From Afipia sp049747295 (lineage in GTDB: Bacteria; Pseudomonadota; Alphaproteobacteria; Rhizobiales; Xanthobacteraceae), in assembly GCF_049747295.1 (NCBI RefSeq), contig NZ_JBMHJM010000001.1:1674001-1738000 (forward strand): a stretch of 64,000 nucleotides of DNA, written 5' to 3'. Below, in pieces: positions 45,199 through 53,687 of the stretch; position 1 is the first letter of the stretch; every line of letters begins with the position of its first letter. The translations under genes were made by a program, and so were the position numbers. The notes beneath the pieces are model-generated. The model worked only from the letters and a program-made list of their open reading frames with translations. It was not told where the DNA came from and ran no database searches.

Positions 45199-46401
45199 CT
45201 AATTGGCTGACGCGCGTGGCTGTTCAATCGTCTGTATCTTCGGATTAACTTTCTGACCCGGGATGGCCCGCAGGACGCCCGCGATCACAACGCGGTCCTC
45301 CGGGCCAAGCCCTTTTTCGATCACCCGCAGAGAGCCCTCCACCGGACCGATTTCGACTTTACGTTGCTCGACAACATTATCGCTGTTGACGACCAGCACA
45401 TATTGTCCGCCCTGATCGCTGCCCAACGCGACGTCGGGCACCAGCAGTGCCTTGACTGATTCTTCAACGGGAACGCGAACGCGCACAAAATAGCCCGGCA
45501 ATAGCGCGCGGTTGGCGTTTGGAAGAACGCCACGAACGGCGAGCGTTCCCGTCGACTGATTGACCGTCGGCGCCGCGTAGTCGAGCTTTCCCCTGTGAGG
45601 AAAACCGGTCTCCGTCTGCAAGCCGACCTCAACGGGTATATTAAGCAGATCGGCCGAGGTGAGCCCTTTCATCATGGCTTCGGCGCGAATGCGAAGAACG
45701 TCCTGCTCACCCACGTTGAAGTTCACATAGATCGGGTCAAGCTGGACGATCGTTGCGAGCTGCGTCGGCGATGCGACGCCGACCAACTCACCGACGGAGA
45801 CAAGGTGCGCAGTCACGATGCCATCGAAGGGCGCGACGACGTTGGTATAACCGTAATTGACGGCGGCGATCTTGGTATTGGCCTGGGCCTGCTGCAGACT
45901 GGCCTGGGCATTGTCGCGCGCGGACGTCGCCTGTTCGAAGTAGGATTGCGTTGCAAATTGCTTGGCGACCAATTCCTGCTGGCGCTTGAATTCCGCCTCG
46001 GACTGCTTCAGCGAAGCCTGTGCGCCAACTTCTGCAGCCTGCGCCTGATCAAGCTTCAGCTTGTATGTCTCAGGCTCGATGGTGAAGAGCGTGGTGCCTT
46101 CCTTGACGAAGGATCCGTCTTTGTAATTGATCGCCTGCAACACGCCCTGTACACGCGCGACAAGGTCGACGCTTTTGATCGGCGCTGTATTTCCCGTTGC
46201 ATCCAGATAGCGCGTAATCGTTTTCTGAAGCGGGGGAGCCACATCCACGACAGGCGGAGGCGGCTGAACGAACGTGTTTTGCTCACATGCCGTGAGCAGA
46301 GAAACAGCTGCTAACAAAAGTAATACGCGTTGCTCGCGGGCCTTCGCAATTCGTGTATGGCCCCTCATCAATATGTCGAGCAGCGAATGACGAAACTTCA
46401 T
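45199..46401 (-). CDS. RND efflux periplasmic adaptor (membrane fusion lipoprotein)
   Basis: A 400-residue adaptor linking the RND pump to an outer-membrane channel. ATG 46401 lies 8 bases after GGAGG. The signal sequence starts late, after about 20 cationic residues, and ends in the lipobox LLTACEQN near 38. Then come a barrel-sandwich half (VARVQGVLQAINYKDGSFVKEG), an alpha-hairpin coiled coil (about 120-180, LKQSEAEFKRQQELVAKQF) and the matching half (VVAPFDGIVTAHLVSVGELV). It is translated before, and with, the pump gene. Confidence 0.93.
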   Translation of the reverse strand: MKFRHSLLDILMRGHTRIAKAREQRVLLLLAAVSLLTACEQNTFVQPPPPVVDVAPPLQKTITRYLDATGNTAPIKSVDLVARVQGVLQAINYKDGSFVKEGTTLFTIEPETYKLKLDQAQAAEVGAQASLKQSEAEFKRQQELVAKQFATQSYFEQATSARDNAQASLQQAQANTKIAAVNYGYTNVVAPFDGIVTAHLVSVGELVGVASPTQLATIVQLDPIYVNFNVGEQDVLRIRAEAMMKGLTSADLLNIPVEVGLQTETGFPHRGKLDYAAPTVNQSTGTLAVRGVLPNANRALLPGYFVRVRVPVEESVKALLVPDVALGSDQGGQYVLVVNSDNVVEQRKVEIGPVEGSLRVIEKGLGPEDRVVIAGVLRAIPGQKVNPKIQTIEQPRASAN

Positions 46402-46590
46402 TCCCATTCCTCCCTGTCGACGTGTCTTCGGCAAGCAGGCTCGCACTAATGGTAGGACGATAGCATATTCTTCTTGCCGGAAAATCCAAAAGCGTGCAGT
46501 CTTTCTTTCGTTTCAAGGTCTCTGCTGGTCGCTGCTTGATTTCATTCGCTGCTGACACGTCTTCTACAAGGCAAAGCACTGGAGATCGAA

Positions 46591-47196
46591 ATGCCAAAAG
46601 TTATTGGATGCCGCCTGGCGGCGCTATTTGCTTTAATTGCGACAGGTCTAGCCCTTCTGATTGCCCCCGCTGCGGCGCAGCAGCCAACGACAGCGCAACG
46701 CGATGCCATTCGCTCAGCCTGCCGTTCCGACTACGAGGCCCATTGCGCAAGCGTTCCGCCTGGCGGCAAGCCGTCGTTCATGTGCCTGCAGAAGAACATG
46801 GCCAGCCTGTCACCGGACTGTCAAAAGGCTGTGAATGCGGTCGGGAAGTCATCAGCGGCACCGGCAGCAGCTCCCAAATCTTCCGCAGCGACTCCTTCGA
46901 CAGCGGCGCCGCCGGCACAAGCAGCGACCGGCGCAGCACCTGCCGCCGCCGCTCCACCTCCGGCTGGAACAGCTCCTCAAGCAACGGTCGGCGCAGCAGC
47001 CATAGCGCCTCCACCCGCGCTTACGCCGCGCCAGGAACTCAGGCTTGTCCGCCTCTCCTGCGGCGGAGACTATCGCACCTACTGCAGCAACATTCCGTTG
47101 GGTGGAGGCCGAGTTGCCCAATGCCTGCGCGCAAACGCAGCGTCGCTTTCCCCGGGCTGCCAGAGCGCGCTGATGGGACTACGCCAGTCTCGTTGA
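46591..47196 (+). CDS. Secreted protein with duplicated cysteine module
   Basis: A 201-residue exported protein: signal peptide (about 1-30, ending PAAAQQ), a first module with ACRSDYEAHC, FMCLQKN and LSPDCQKAV (residues 43-80), an Ala/Pro-rich linker of about 65 residues, and a second module with SCGGDYRTYC, QCLRANA and LSPGCQSAL (155-195). Each copy has four Cys in the same order, C-x8-C ... C-x10ish-C, so disulfide-bonded repeats are likely, as in GLG1-type cysteine-rich repeats. The function is unknown. A GGAGA ribosome site precedes the ATG. Confidence 0.8.
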   Translation: MPKVIGCRLAALFALIATGLALLIAPAAAQQPTTAQRDAIRSACRSDYEAHCASVPPGGKPSFMCLQKNMASLSPDCQKAVNAVGKSSAAPAAAPKSSAATPSTAAPPAQAATGAAPAAAAPPPAGTAPQATVGAAAIAPPPALTPRQELRLVRLSCGGDYRTYCSNIPLGGGRVAQCLRANAASLSPGCQSALMGLRQSR

Positions 47197-47264
47197 ATCT
47201 TCACTCCTTTCATACGCTTGGAAATGCGCATCAGCGCAAGAAAGCGAACGCTTGGGAGACAAGC

Positions 47265-47466
47265 ATGATCCTCATTGGTTCGGCGACGGGCGCTGATGCC
47301 ACAGCGCCTGGCGGCACCACCATCGCACATGCGGCAGCAGCAGGTTCGCTGGTCGAACAAATTGTTGTTGTCCGCCGCAGCGTCTATCGAGGCACACCTT
47401 AGTGGCTGCCGCCGCGTCCGCACATGCGGCCCGAACGGCTGTGTGTACGTTCGCAGGTGCTGGTAG
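47265..47466 (+). pseudogene. Probable frameshifted small Cys-motif protein gene
   Basis: A strong ribosome site GGGAGA (47254-47259) precedes ATG 47265, which opens a 45-residue frame starting MILIGSATGADATAPG and stopping at 47402. In the +1 frame, just past that point, the sequence continues SGCRRVRTCGPNGCVYVRRCW to a stop at 47466. This looks like the Cys/Arg-rich C-terminus of short secreted proteins that I recall from Bradyrhizobium. One extra base near 47380-47395 would explain the break. A strong terminator follows. It could also be two unrelated short frames. Confidence 0.4.
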
Positions 47467-47505
47467 ACGCAAGGCGCGACATCAACCCACACCAGATGAT
47501 GTATG

Positions 47506-47541
47506 CCGCTTCGAGGCATTTCTCGAAGCGGTGATGTTTTT
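47506..47541 (+). terminator. Rho-independent terminator downstream of the micro-gene
   Basis: A perfect 10-bp stem CCGCTTCGAG (47506-47515) / CTCGAAGCGG (47522-47531) with a 6-base loop is followed by GTGATG and TTTTT (47537-47541). The T run is on the plus-strand side, so it serves the region upstream and not the minus-strand gene at 47557. Confidence 0.7.
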
Positions 47542-47556
47542 GTGTGTGTATCATTC

Positions 47557-47913
47557 CTATTCGCCGCGAAAGGCGAGAATCAGCTGCACAAGGCGTACGG
47601 AGAGCGCAACGTAGCAGACTGCCATGACGATCTGCAGAACCGTGTGCCATTCCGATTTAGAGAGACGGTACAAACCATCAAGAAAATTCAAGGCAAGAAG
47701 GACGATACCGAATAATTCGATGCCGCGCCCGACAAGGCCATGCCGCAAATATCCAAATAACATGATCGCCGGTTCGTTCGTGGAGATGTGCGTACCTGCC
47801 GATACCACGAGCGTCCCAACAATAATCCTCTCAACGTAGCCAAAGACCGCATGCACGGACTCTTCAAGATGTCCCGTGTAAAATGAATGCCACTTTCTCT
47901 TGTACGTATTCAT
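47557..47913 (-). CDS. Small inner-membrane protein of unknown function
   Basis: A 118-residue protein. ATG 47913 follows GGAGCT by 7 bases; the frame is open further upstream but that part is not protein-like. After a short amphipathic N-terminus (MNTYKRKWHSFYTGHLEESV), three or four hydrophobic stretches follow near 24-40, 68-85 and 92-114. The arrangement of HLEESVHAVFGYVERIIVG is reminiscent of phosphate-starvation PsiE-like membrane proteins, but I cannot assign it. It faces the terminator of the preceding region and is divergent from the AraC gene. Confidence 0.6.
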   Translation of the reverse strand: MNTYKRKWHSFYTGHLEESVHAVFGYVERIIVGTLVVSAGTHISTNEPAIMLFGYLRHGLVGRGIELFGIVLLALNFLDGLYRLSKSEWHTVLQIVMAVCYVALSVRLVQLILAFRGE

Positions 47914-48186
47914 TTCTAGCTCCGTCAGTTTCGAAACAAAGCCGTGAGCAGCAAGGTTAAAAATTTTTGCAACACCCGTGTGAGGCGGTCCGACATCACC
48001 GAAATCTACGCCGTGACACCGACCTCGCAATTCTCCTCCTCTGGTCTCCTCCGCGGTAGCAGGGCTTGTAACAAATGCTATTGCGCCCTCATTTCCGCAC
48101 AGCCCTAGGTCGACTTCCTTACAGACCAAGACAAGAAGACCTACCCTCCACATACTGTGGCAGTTGTTGCTCGATAGGAAGTCCGC

Positions 48187-49176
48187 GTGGCGCCCCCAAC
48201 CGGGAAAACCGCTGTCCTCAAATTTTCAACCGACGACCTTCCCGCCCGCGACCGGATTACCATTTGGCGGGAGGTCTTCGCGCGTTCCGTGGTCAAGGTG
48301 GACCTGGAGCCTCTTGGTGAGGGCCCATTTCGCAGTGAATCCCTCGTCCGCGTCTTGCCGGATGTCATGGTCAGGAGCTCCTCTGCATCTGCGGCTGTCG
48401 TGCGTAGAACCAAGCCTCTCGTGGCCGATGGCGACGACAATCTGATCCTGAGCATCATCAGGAAAGGCCAGATGTTCGCGACACAGGGCAATCGCGAAGT
48501 CTACCTGGATAACGGAGGCGCCTATCTGTGGTCGAATGCGTCGACCGGCGTCTCGCGCAACCCCACCGCGATGGACCTCGTCACCATCTCATTGACAAGG
48601 CGTAGCCTCTCTGCGGTCGTCGCCGATCTCGACAGCGCTGTGATGCGGCTCGTGCCGGCATCGTCCGATGCTTTGCGGCTACTGGTCAGCTACGTCGACA
48701 TTCTGCAGAAACAAACAGCCCCGATGACGCCGGACCTGCTCGCCGTCAGTGCGACGCATATTCAGGATCTGGCCGCCCTTGCCCTCGGCGCGACGCGGGA
48801 TGCCACGGAGGCTGCAAAAGTCGGAGGATTGCGTGCCGCGCGCCTTCAGGCGCTGAAGGCCGACATCATCGCCAATATTGGAAATCCCGAACTCTCACTC
48901 GATGCGATCGCTGTTCGGCACAATATATCTCCAAGATACATTCGGACATTGTTCAACGATGAGCAGACAAGCTTTTCCGATTTCATCCGCGAGCAACGGC
49001 TGAGACGCGCGTATCGCATGCTCAGCAACCCTCAACTTATTGACCGGAACGTCAGCGCGATCGCACTCGAATGCGGATTCGGCGACCTCTCCCATTTCAA
49101 CCATTCGTTCCGGCGACGATTTGGCGCTACGCCCAGCGACGTCCGTACCCGCGCGCAACAAGAACGGGCAACCTAA
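48187..49176 (+). CDS. AraC-family transcriptional regulator
   Basis: A 329-residue regulator. The N-terminal 180 residues resemble the AraC-binding-like domain (cupin-type ligand sensor, DRITIWREVFARSVVKVDLEP near 20). The C-terminal 100 residues are a double helix-turn-helix with LSLDAIAVRHNISPRYIRTLF and VSAIALECGFGDLSHFNHSF near 300. The start is GTG 48187 behind AGGAAG. It is divergent from the small membrane-protein gene, with about 270 bases between in which I see no further gene. The ligand is unknown. Confidence 0.9.
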   Translation: MAPPTGKTAVLKFSTDDLPARDRITIWREVFARSVVKVDLEPLGEGPFRSESLVRVLPDVMVRSSSASAAVVRRTKPLVADGDDNLILSIIRKGQMFATQGNREVYLDNGGAYLWSNASTGVSRNPTAMDLVTISLTRRSLSAVVADLDSAVMRLVPASSDALRLLVSYVDILQKQTAPMTPDLLAVSATHIQDLAALALGATRDATEAAKVGGLRAARLQALKADIIANIGNPELSLDAIAVRHNISPRYIRTLFNDEQTSFSDFIREQRLRRAYRMLSNPQLIDRNVSAIALECGFGDLSHFNHSFRRRFGATPSDVRTRAQQERAT

Positions 49177-49547
49177 CCGGACAGTGCCCGTGACATTTTT
49201 GATGTTTGCTGCCGCGTCATCCGCGCGCTTACCTCCAAAGAGTATCGTTGCTTTGCCTAGTGGCAGTGGTCACCTGGTGCTACTCTGACGACCGCCAACG
49301 CATCGTCCGAACCGAAGCGCGTCGCTATGCGTGGGTGCGCTGAAAGCCAGCCTTTGAAGGAATGGCATTTATAACCCGCTCTATTGAAACGGTGCCGATT
49401 CTCATGGGTACACGACAGGATGCGGAGACGCTCGCATCAACGACCTCTTCGCTCATAGTGCGGAAATACAAATCAAGATCGGGCCGACGCTCTGAGAACC
49501 ATAGCGTGCTCGATCGCATCTCATTTTCCAAACTGAAGGAGAGAACC
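49177..49547 (+). other. Intergenic region upstream of the exported hypothetical gene
   Basis: A 371-base spacer. The following gene's frame is open back to 49362, but the added residues look random and the only good ribosome site is AAGGAGAG just before 49548. It probably contains the promoter of that gene. I see nothing else. Confidence 0.4.
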
Positions 49548-50063
49548 ATGGCAATGACACATGCACTCTTCGTATTGTCTTCCGTTACCGTCGCCCTCGC
49601 TGCCGGCAACGCCCAAGCGCAGAGCATCCCGCCGGAAGGTCCTGTCTCGGTGACATTCACGGCCACGCAAACTTCACCTGTCAAGCCGATGCCGATCGGA
49701 AACGGGAAAGAGTTCATGGTGATCAATCAGGCGATGACCGCATCGAACGACGCAGGAAATCCGATCCTTCACAACATGGGCGGACGATGCCTGTTCAGCC
49801 GTCTCGCGGATTCATCGGCCAAGACTGTGGAGCTTCACGGATTCTGCAATTACGTCGACAAGGATGGCGACCAGATCTTCGAGCAGTGCAATTTCCTTCC
49901 TGGCGCGCCCAACAACTGCAACGTCGTTGGAGGAACGGGTAAGTTCGAAAATCTTCAAGCTTCGCTCGTCATCAGCGTCACTCCCCTTAAGTCCAACTAC
50001 GAGGGCATCACTCAAGTCGTGGGCCACAAAAAGGGGACGTACAAGATCGTCAAAACAAACTGA
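49548..50063 (+). CDS. Exported hypothetical protein
   Basis: A 171-residue protein with a signal peptide of about 25 residues (ending GNAQAQS) and a mature beta-rich domain. Visible features are VSVTFTATQTSPVKPMPIGNG near 33, the paired Cys of GGRCLFSRL and HGFCNYVDKDGDQIFEQCNF near 80-115, and VVGGTGKFENLQ near 130. The GTGKF..L pattern after a D-DGD segment resembles allene-oxide-cyclase-barrel-like or similar secreted domains, but this is weak. ATG 49548 has a strong AAGGAGAG ribosome site. The function is unknown. Confidence 0.72.
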   Translation: MAMTHALFVLSSVTVALAAGNAQAQSIPPEGPVSVTFTATQTSPVKPMPIGNGKEFMVINQAMTASNDAGNPILHNMGGRCLFSRLADSSAKTVELHGFCNYVDKDGDQIFEQCNFLPGAPNNCNVVGGTGKFENLQASLVISVTPLKSNYEGITQVVGHKKGTYKIVKTN

Positions 50064-50076
50064 TAAGCCCCGACCC

Positions 50077-50118
50077 AATCCCCGCACTTTGGGCATTGCC
50101 GGTGTCGCCGCGGGGATT
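50077..50118 (+). repeat. Inverted repeat after the exported hypothetical gene
   Basis: AATCCCCGC (50077-50085) and GCGGGGATT (50110-50118) are exact reverse complements with a 24-base loop. There is no T run, so it is a possible rho-assisted end or a chance palindrome. Confidence 0.4.
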
Positions 50119-50303
50119 GCCGGTTACAACCACCGGACGTTTCCGGATCGTTGATACAAGGAATTGGCGACAACGCTTTGAGAGGGGCTGATCGCCTTTT
50201 CATCGGATTGGAGTGAAGACCGAAGGCGATATAGCGGAGCTTTGAAAGCAGCTTTGCATGTTCCATTGACATGCTATGATCCCACGGAACCGTGGGCGCC
50301 ACC

Positions 50304-53300
50304 ATGACAGGTATTGCGGAGTGGCTAGCATCGATCGGGTTGGGAGAGTACGCCCAGCGTTTCGGCGAGAATGCGATTGACCTATCGGTCGTCCGCGATC
50401 TGACAGAACAGGACCTCAAGGACCTCGGTGTCCTGCTTGGGCATCGCCGCAAGATGTTGCGTGCGATTTCAGAGCTCAAAGCCGGTATCCTCGTAACGCC
50501 CCAGACCAGAACCAGGCTAATGCCGCGCGATGCCGCGGAAAGGCGTCAGCTCACCTTGATGTTTTGCGATCTGGTAGGCTCGTCGGCGCTGTCAGTCCGC
50601 CTTGATCCTGAGGATTTGAGGGCCGTTATTGCCGCCTATCATGACTGCATCGCGAAAGTCATCGGCAAGAATGACGGTGTCATTGTTAAATATCTCGGCG
50701 ACGGCGTGCTTGCGTCTTTCGGCTATCCGGTTGCGCACGAAGATGATGCGGAACAAGCAACGCGCACGGGGCTTGCGCTCGTTGAAGCTGTGGCCAGCCT
50801 TCCGACCGACATCGGCGAAACGTTGCAGGTGCGCGTCGGCATCGCCACCGGCACCGTGGTCGTCGGCGATTTGATTGGCGAGGGCGCGGCCAAGGAGCAA
50901 GCAGTGATCGGTGAAACGCCGAATCTGGCTGCGCGCCTGCAGATGCTTGCCGAGCCGGCCACAGTGGTCATTTCAGAGAGCACCCACCGTCTCACCGATG
51001 GACATTTTGAGTACCGGCATCTCGGTCCGATCACATTGAAGGGTTGGACGGAGCCGATCTCGGCATGGCAGGTCTTGCGAACCACCGGCGTGGTGAGCCG
51101 GTTTGAAGCGCAGCACAAGAGCAGACTGACCCCTCTCATCGGGCGCAACGAAGAACTCGAGTTGCTGTCGCGCCGTTGGCGTGCTGCGACCCGCGGCCAG
51201 GGCTGCGTTGCGGTGCTGACGGGAGAACCGGGCATCGGAAAATCGCACATTGCTCTGGCACTTCAGGAGCGAGTCCAGGTCGAGCCACATTATACGCTGC
51301 GCTTCTTCTGCTCCGCACACCACACCAACAGTGCGCTGTATCCCTTCATCGGCCAACTCGAACGCGCCGCCAGATTCGAGCGAAGCGATACGCCATCAGA
51401 AAAACTCGCCAAGCTCGAGACTTTGCTCGCACTCTCCGGCCCTCAAGCAGGCCATACGGTGCGGCTGGTGGCCAACCTGCTCTCGTTACCCGCCGACGAT
51501 CCGTACCATCTCGCGGAGATGCCTCCGCAGAAACGTCGAGAGTTGACCTTGACTGTGCTTTTGGCATTGCTCGAAGGCCTCTCGGCGCGCAGGCCCGTAT
51601 TCCTCATCTTCGAAGACGTCCATTGGGCGGACCCGACCTCTCGGGAATTGTTGACGGCGATCCTGGATCGTGTGCCGCAACTGCGCGTCCTGCTTCTCAT
51701 CACGGCGCGGCCGGAGTTTACGCCGCCTTGGCCCGGCCACGCGCATGTGACAACTGTCTCCCTCACGCGGCTGAGCCGGCGCGACGGAGCGACGTTGATC
51801 GACCGTGTCACGGCCGGCAAGGCGCTTCCCGAAGAGGTGATGAACGAGATACTCGCCCGCACCGACGGCGTGCCTCTCTTCGTTGAAGAACTGACCAAGA
51901 CGGTGCTCGAAACGGGACTGCTGGACGAGCAGGATGGACGTTACACGCTCAAGCGCCCGCTACCCGCCTTGTCGATTCCAACCACACTACACGCATCGCT
52001 GATTGCCCGGCTTGATCGGCTGGCCCCCGTGAGGGAAGTGGCACAGATCGGCGCCGTCGTCGGCCGCCAATTTTCCTACGAGTTGCTGAGCACCGTTGCC
52101 GGACTGCCCCGAGAGAAACTCGACGAAGCACTTGCCCAATTGGTTCAATCCGAATTGATGTTCTGCCGGGGCGAAAACCCGGACGCGGTTTACATTTTCA
52201 AGCACGCGCTGGTTCGCGATGCTGCCTATTCAGGTCTGCTGAAAAGCCGCCGCGCAGCGCTTCATGCCACGATTGCGGACGCATTCGAACAACGCTTTCC
52301 GGAGATCGTCGAGGCGCAACCCGAAACTCTCGCGCATCACCTCACAGAGGCGGGCCTGATTGAAAAGGCGGAGGGCTATTGGCTCGAGGCCAGCAAGAAG
52401 GCGGCCATGCGCTCTGCGAACCTCGAGGCGATCGCACACGCGCAACGTGGCATAGAGACACTGGCTTATTTGCCCGACGGTGCGGAAAAGGATCGGCGAG
52501 AGCTCGATTTTCAGTTTGCTTTGGGACCCTGCCTCATCGCGACCCAGGGTCCGGCGTCGAACAATGCAATCGCGACGTTTGCCCGCGCCCGTGAATTATG
52601 CGAGCGCCTCGGAGATCCGCCCGAACATCTCCAGGTTATGTTCTGGCTGACCACCGCAAGCGTCATTCGCGGCGAACTGCCGACTGCGCAGGAAACAATC
52701 GCGGTGTTGCTGAATCTTGCGCAGGCGCGCGGCGATCGGGCGGCCCTGCTCAACGCCATGCGCGGGCAAGCCATGATCAGGCTTTTCATGGGACAATTGA
52801 CCGGCGCGCGAGATGTGCTTGAGCGAGCCATCGAAGCCTTCAACATCAGCAGCGAAGAGGAGCGATTGGCGGCCCGTGCGGCCGGTCAGGACGCCGGCGT
52901 GGCAGACATGGCTCTGATGTCATGGGCTCTCTGGCTGCTCGGCGATGCCGATACCGCAATCGCTCAAGCTGCCGCCGCCATCCAGCGCGCCGACGATATC
53001 GATCATCCGCATTCGCAAGCCTATGCCTGCTACTACGCCTCGGTTCTTCATGCCTTGCGTGGAGAGTTCGCGCACGCGCAAAGCTATGCGGAGCGCTGCC
53101 TTCTGCTTTCGGACGAGCACGGCTTCCGGCAATGGCGCGGGCTGGCACACGCGGTGCGGGGCATATGCAGTGACCTGCTGTCCCCATCCGCGGCCGCACT
53201 CGAAGAAGTGCACATGGCGCTCGATGAGTATCGCAGCGCCGGATATCAGCTCGGCATTACAGCACTGTATGTATTGCTGTGTCCGGCCCTCTTGGCAAAC

Positions 53301-53663
53301 AGCAAACGGGACGCCGCGTTGGACCTGATCGAGCAGGGACTGACGATGGCGAACCATAATTCGGAACGGATATTCGAGGCCGAACTGTATCGGTTGAAGG
53401 CGAATGCGCTGCTTATCTGTGGGACACCAGGCACCGATCCCGAGGTGCAGTCACTGCTCGAGCAGGCATTGGCCTTGGCAAAAGGTCAGAAAGCGAAGGC
53501 ACTTGAACTTCGCGCCGCAAACAGCCTTGCAGCATTGTGGGTCAGCCAAGGCAAGCGACTGGAAGCGCGCGGCCTGCTTGAACCGATCTATGTTTCCCTT
53601 ACAGAGGGATCTAACACACGCGACCTCATGGAGGCGAAGGCACTGCTCGATCAACTGCAATAA
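50304..53663 (+). CDS. Class III cyclase with SAM domain, AAA ATPase and TPR repeats
   Basis: A 1119-residue signalling protein. In order it has a SAM domain (about 3-62, IAEWLASIGLGEYAQRF), a class III nucleotide cyclase domain (75-240), an AAA/STAND-type ATPase (Walker A GEPGIGKSH near 310, Walker B FLIFEDVHWADP near 435) and helical TPR-like repeats to the end. The two metal Asp are present (FCDLVGSS near 89, YLGDGVLASFG near 132), as are the transition-state Asn and Arg (PNLAARLQ). The usual GD before that Asn is GE. The enzyme is therefore probably active and makes cAMP from ATP. This architecture is common and multicopy in bradyrhizobia. ATG 50304 or GTG 50292 may be the start. Confidence 0.9.
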   Translation: MTGIAEWLASIGLGEYAQRFGENAIDLSVVRDLTEQDLKDLGVLLGHRRKMLRAISELKAGILVTPQTRTRLMPRDAAERRQLTLMFCDLVGSSALSVRLDPEDLRAVIAAYHDCIAKVIGKNDGVIVKYLGDGVLASFGYPVAHEDDAEQATRTGLALVEAVASLPTDIGETLQVRVGIATGTVVVGDLIGEGAAKEQAVIGETPNLAARLQMLAEPATVVISESTHRLTDGHFEYRHLGPITLKGWTEPISAWQVLRTTGVVSRFEAQHKSRLTPLIGRNEELELLSRRWRAATRGQGCVAVLTGEPGIGKSHIALALQERVQVEPHYTLRFFCSAHHTNSALYPFIGQLERAARFERSDTPSEKLAKLETLLALSGPQAGHTVRLVANLLSLPADDPYHLAEMPPQKRRELTLTVLLALLEGLSARRPVFLIFEDVHWADPTSRELLTAILDRVPQLRVLLLITARPEFTPPWPGHAHVTTVSLTRLSRRDGATLIDRVTAGKALPEEVMNEILARTDGVPLFVEELTKTVLETGLLDEQDGRYTLKRPLPALSIPTTLHASLIARLDRLAPVREVAQIGAVVGRQFSYELLSTVAGLPREKLDEALAQLVQSELMFCRGENPDAVYIFKHALVRDAAYSGLLKSRRAALHATIADAFEQRFPEIVEAQPETLAHHLTEAGLIEKAEGYWLEASKKAAMRSANLEAIAHAQRGIETLAYLPDGAEKDRRELDFQFALGPCLIATQGPASNNAIATFARARELCERLGDPPEHLQVMFWLTTASVIRGELPTAQETIAVLLNLAQARGDRAALLNAMRGQAMIRLFMGQLTGARDVLERAIEAFNISSEEERLAARAAGQDAGVADMALMSWALWLLGDADTAIAQAAAAIQRADDIDHPHSQAYACYYASVLHALRGEFAHAQSYAERCLLLSDEHGFRQWRGLAHAVRGICSDLLSPSAAALEEVHMALDEYRSAGYQLGITALYVLLCPALLANSKRDAALDLIEQGLTMANHNSERIFEAELYRLKANALLICGTPGTDPEVQSLLEQALALAKGQKAKALELRAANSLAALWVSQGKRLEARGLLEPIYVSLTEGSNTRDLMEAKALLDQLQ

Positions 53664-53687
53664 CTGCGCACGCAGGGCAGATGATCT

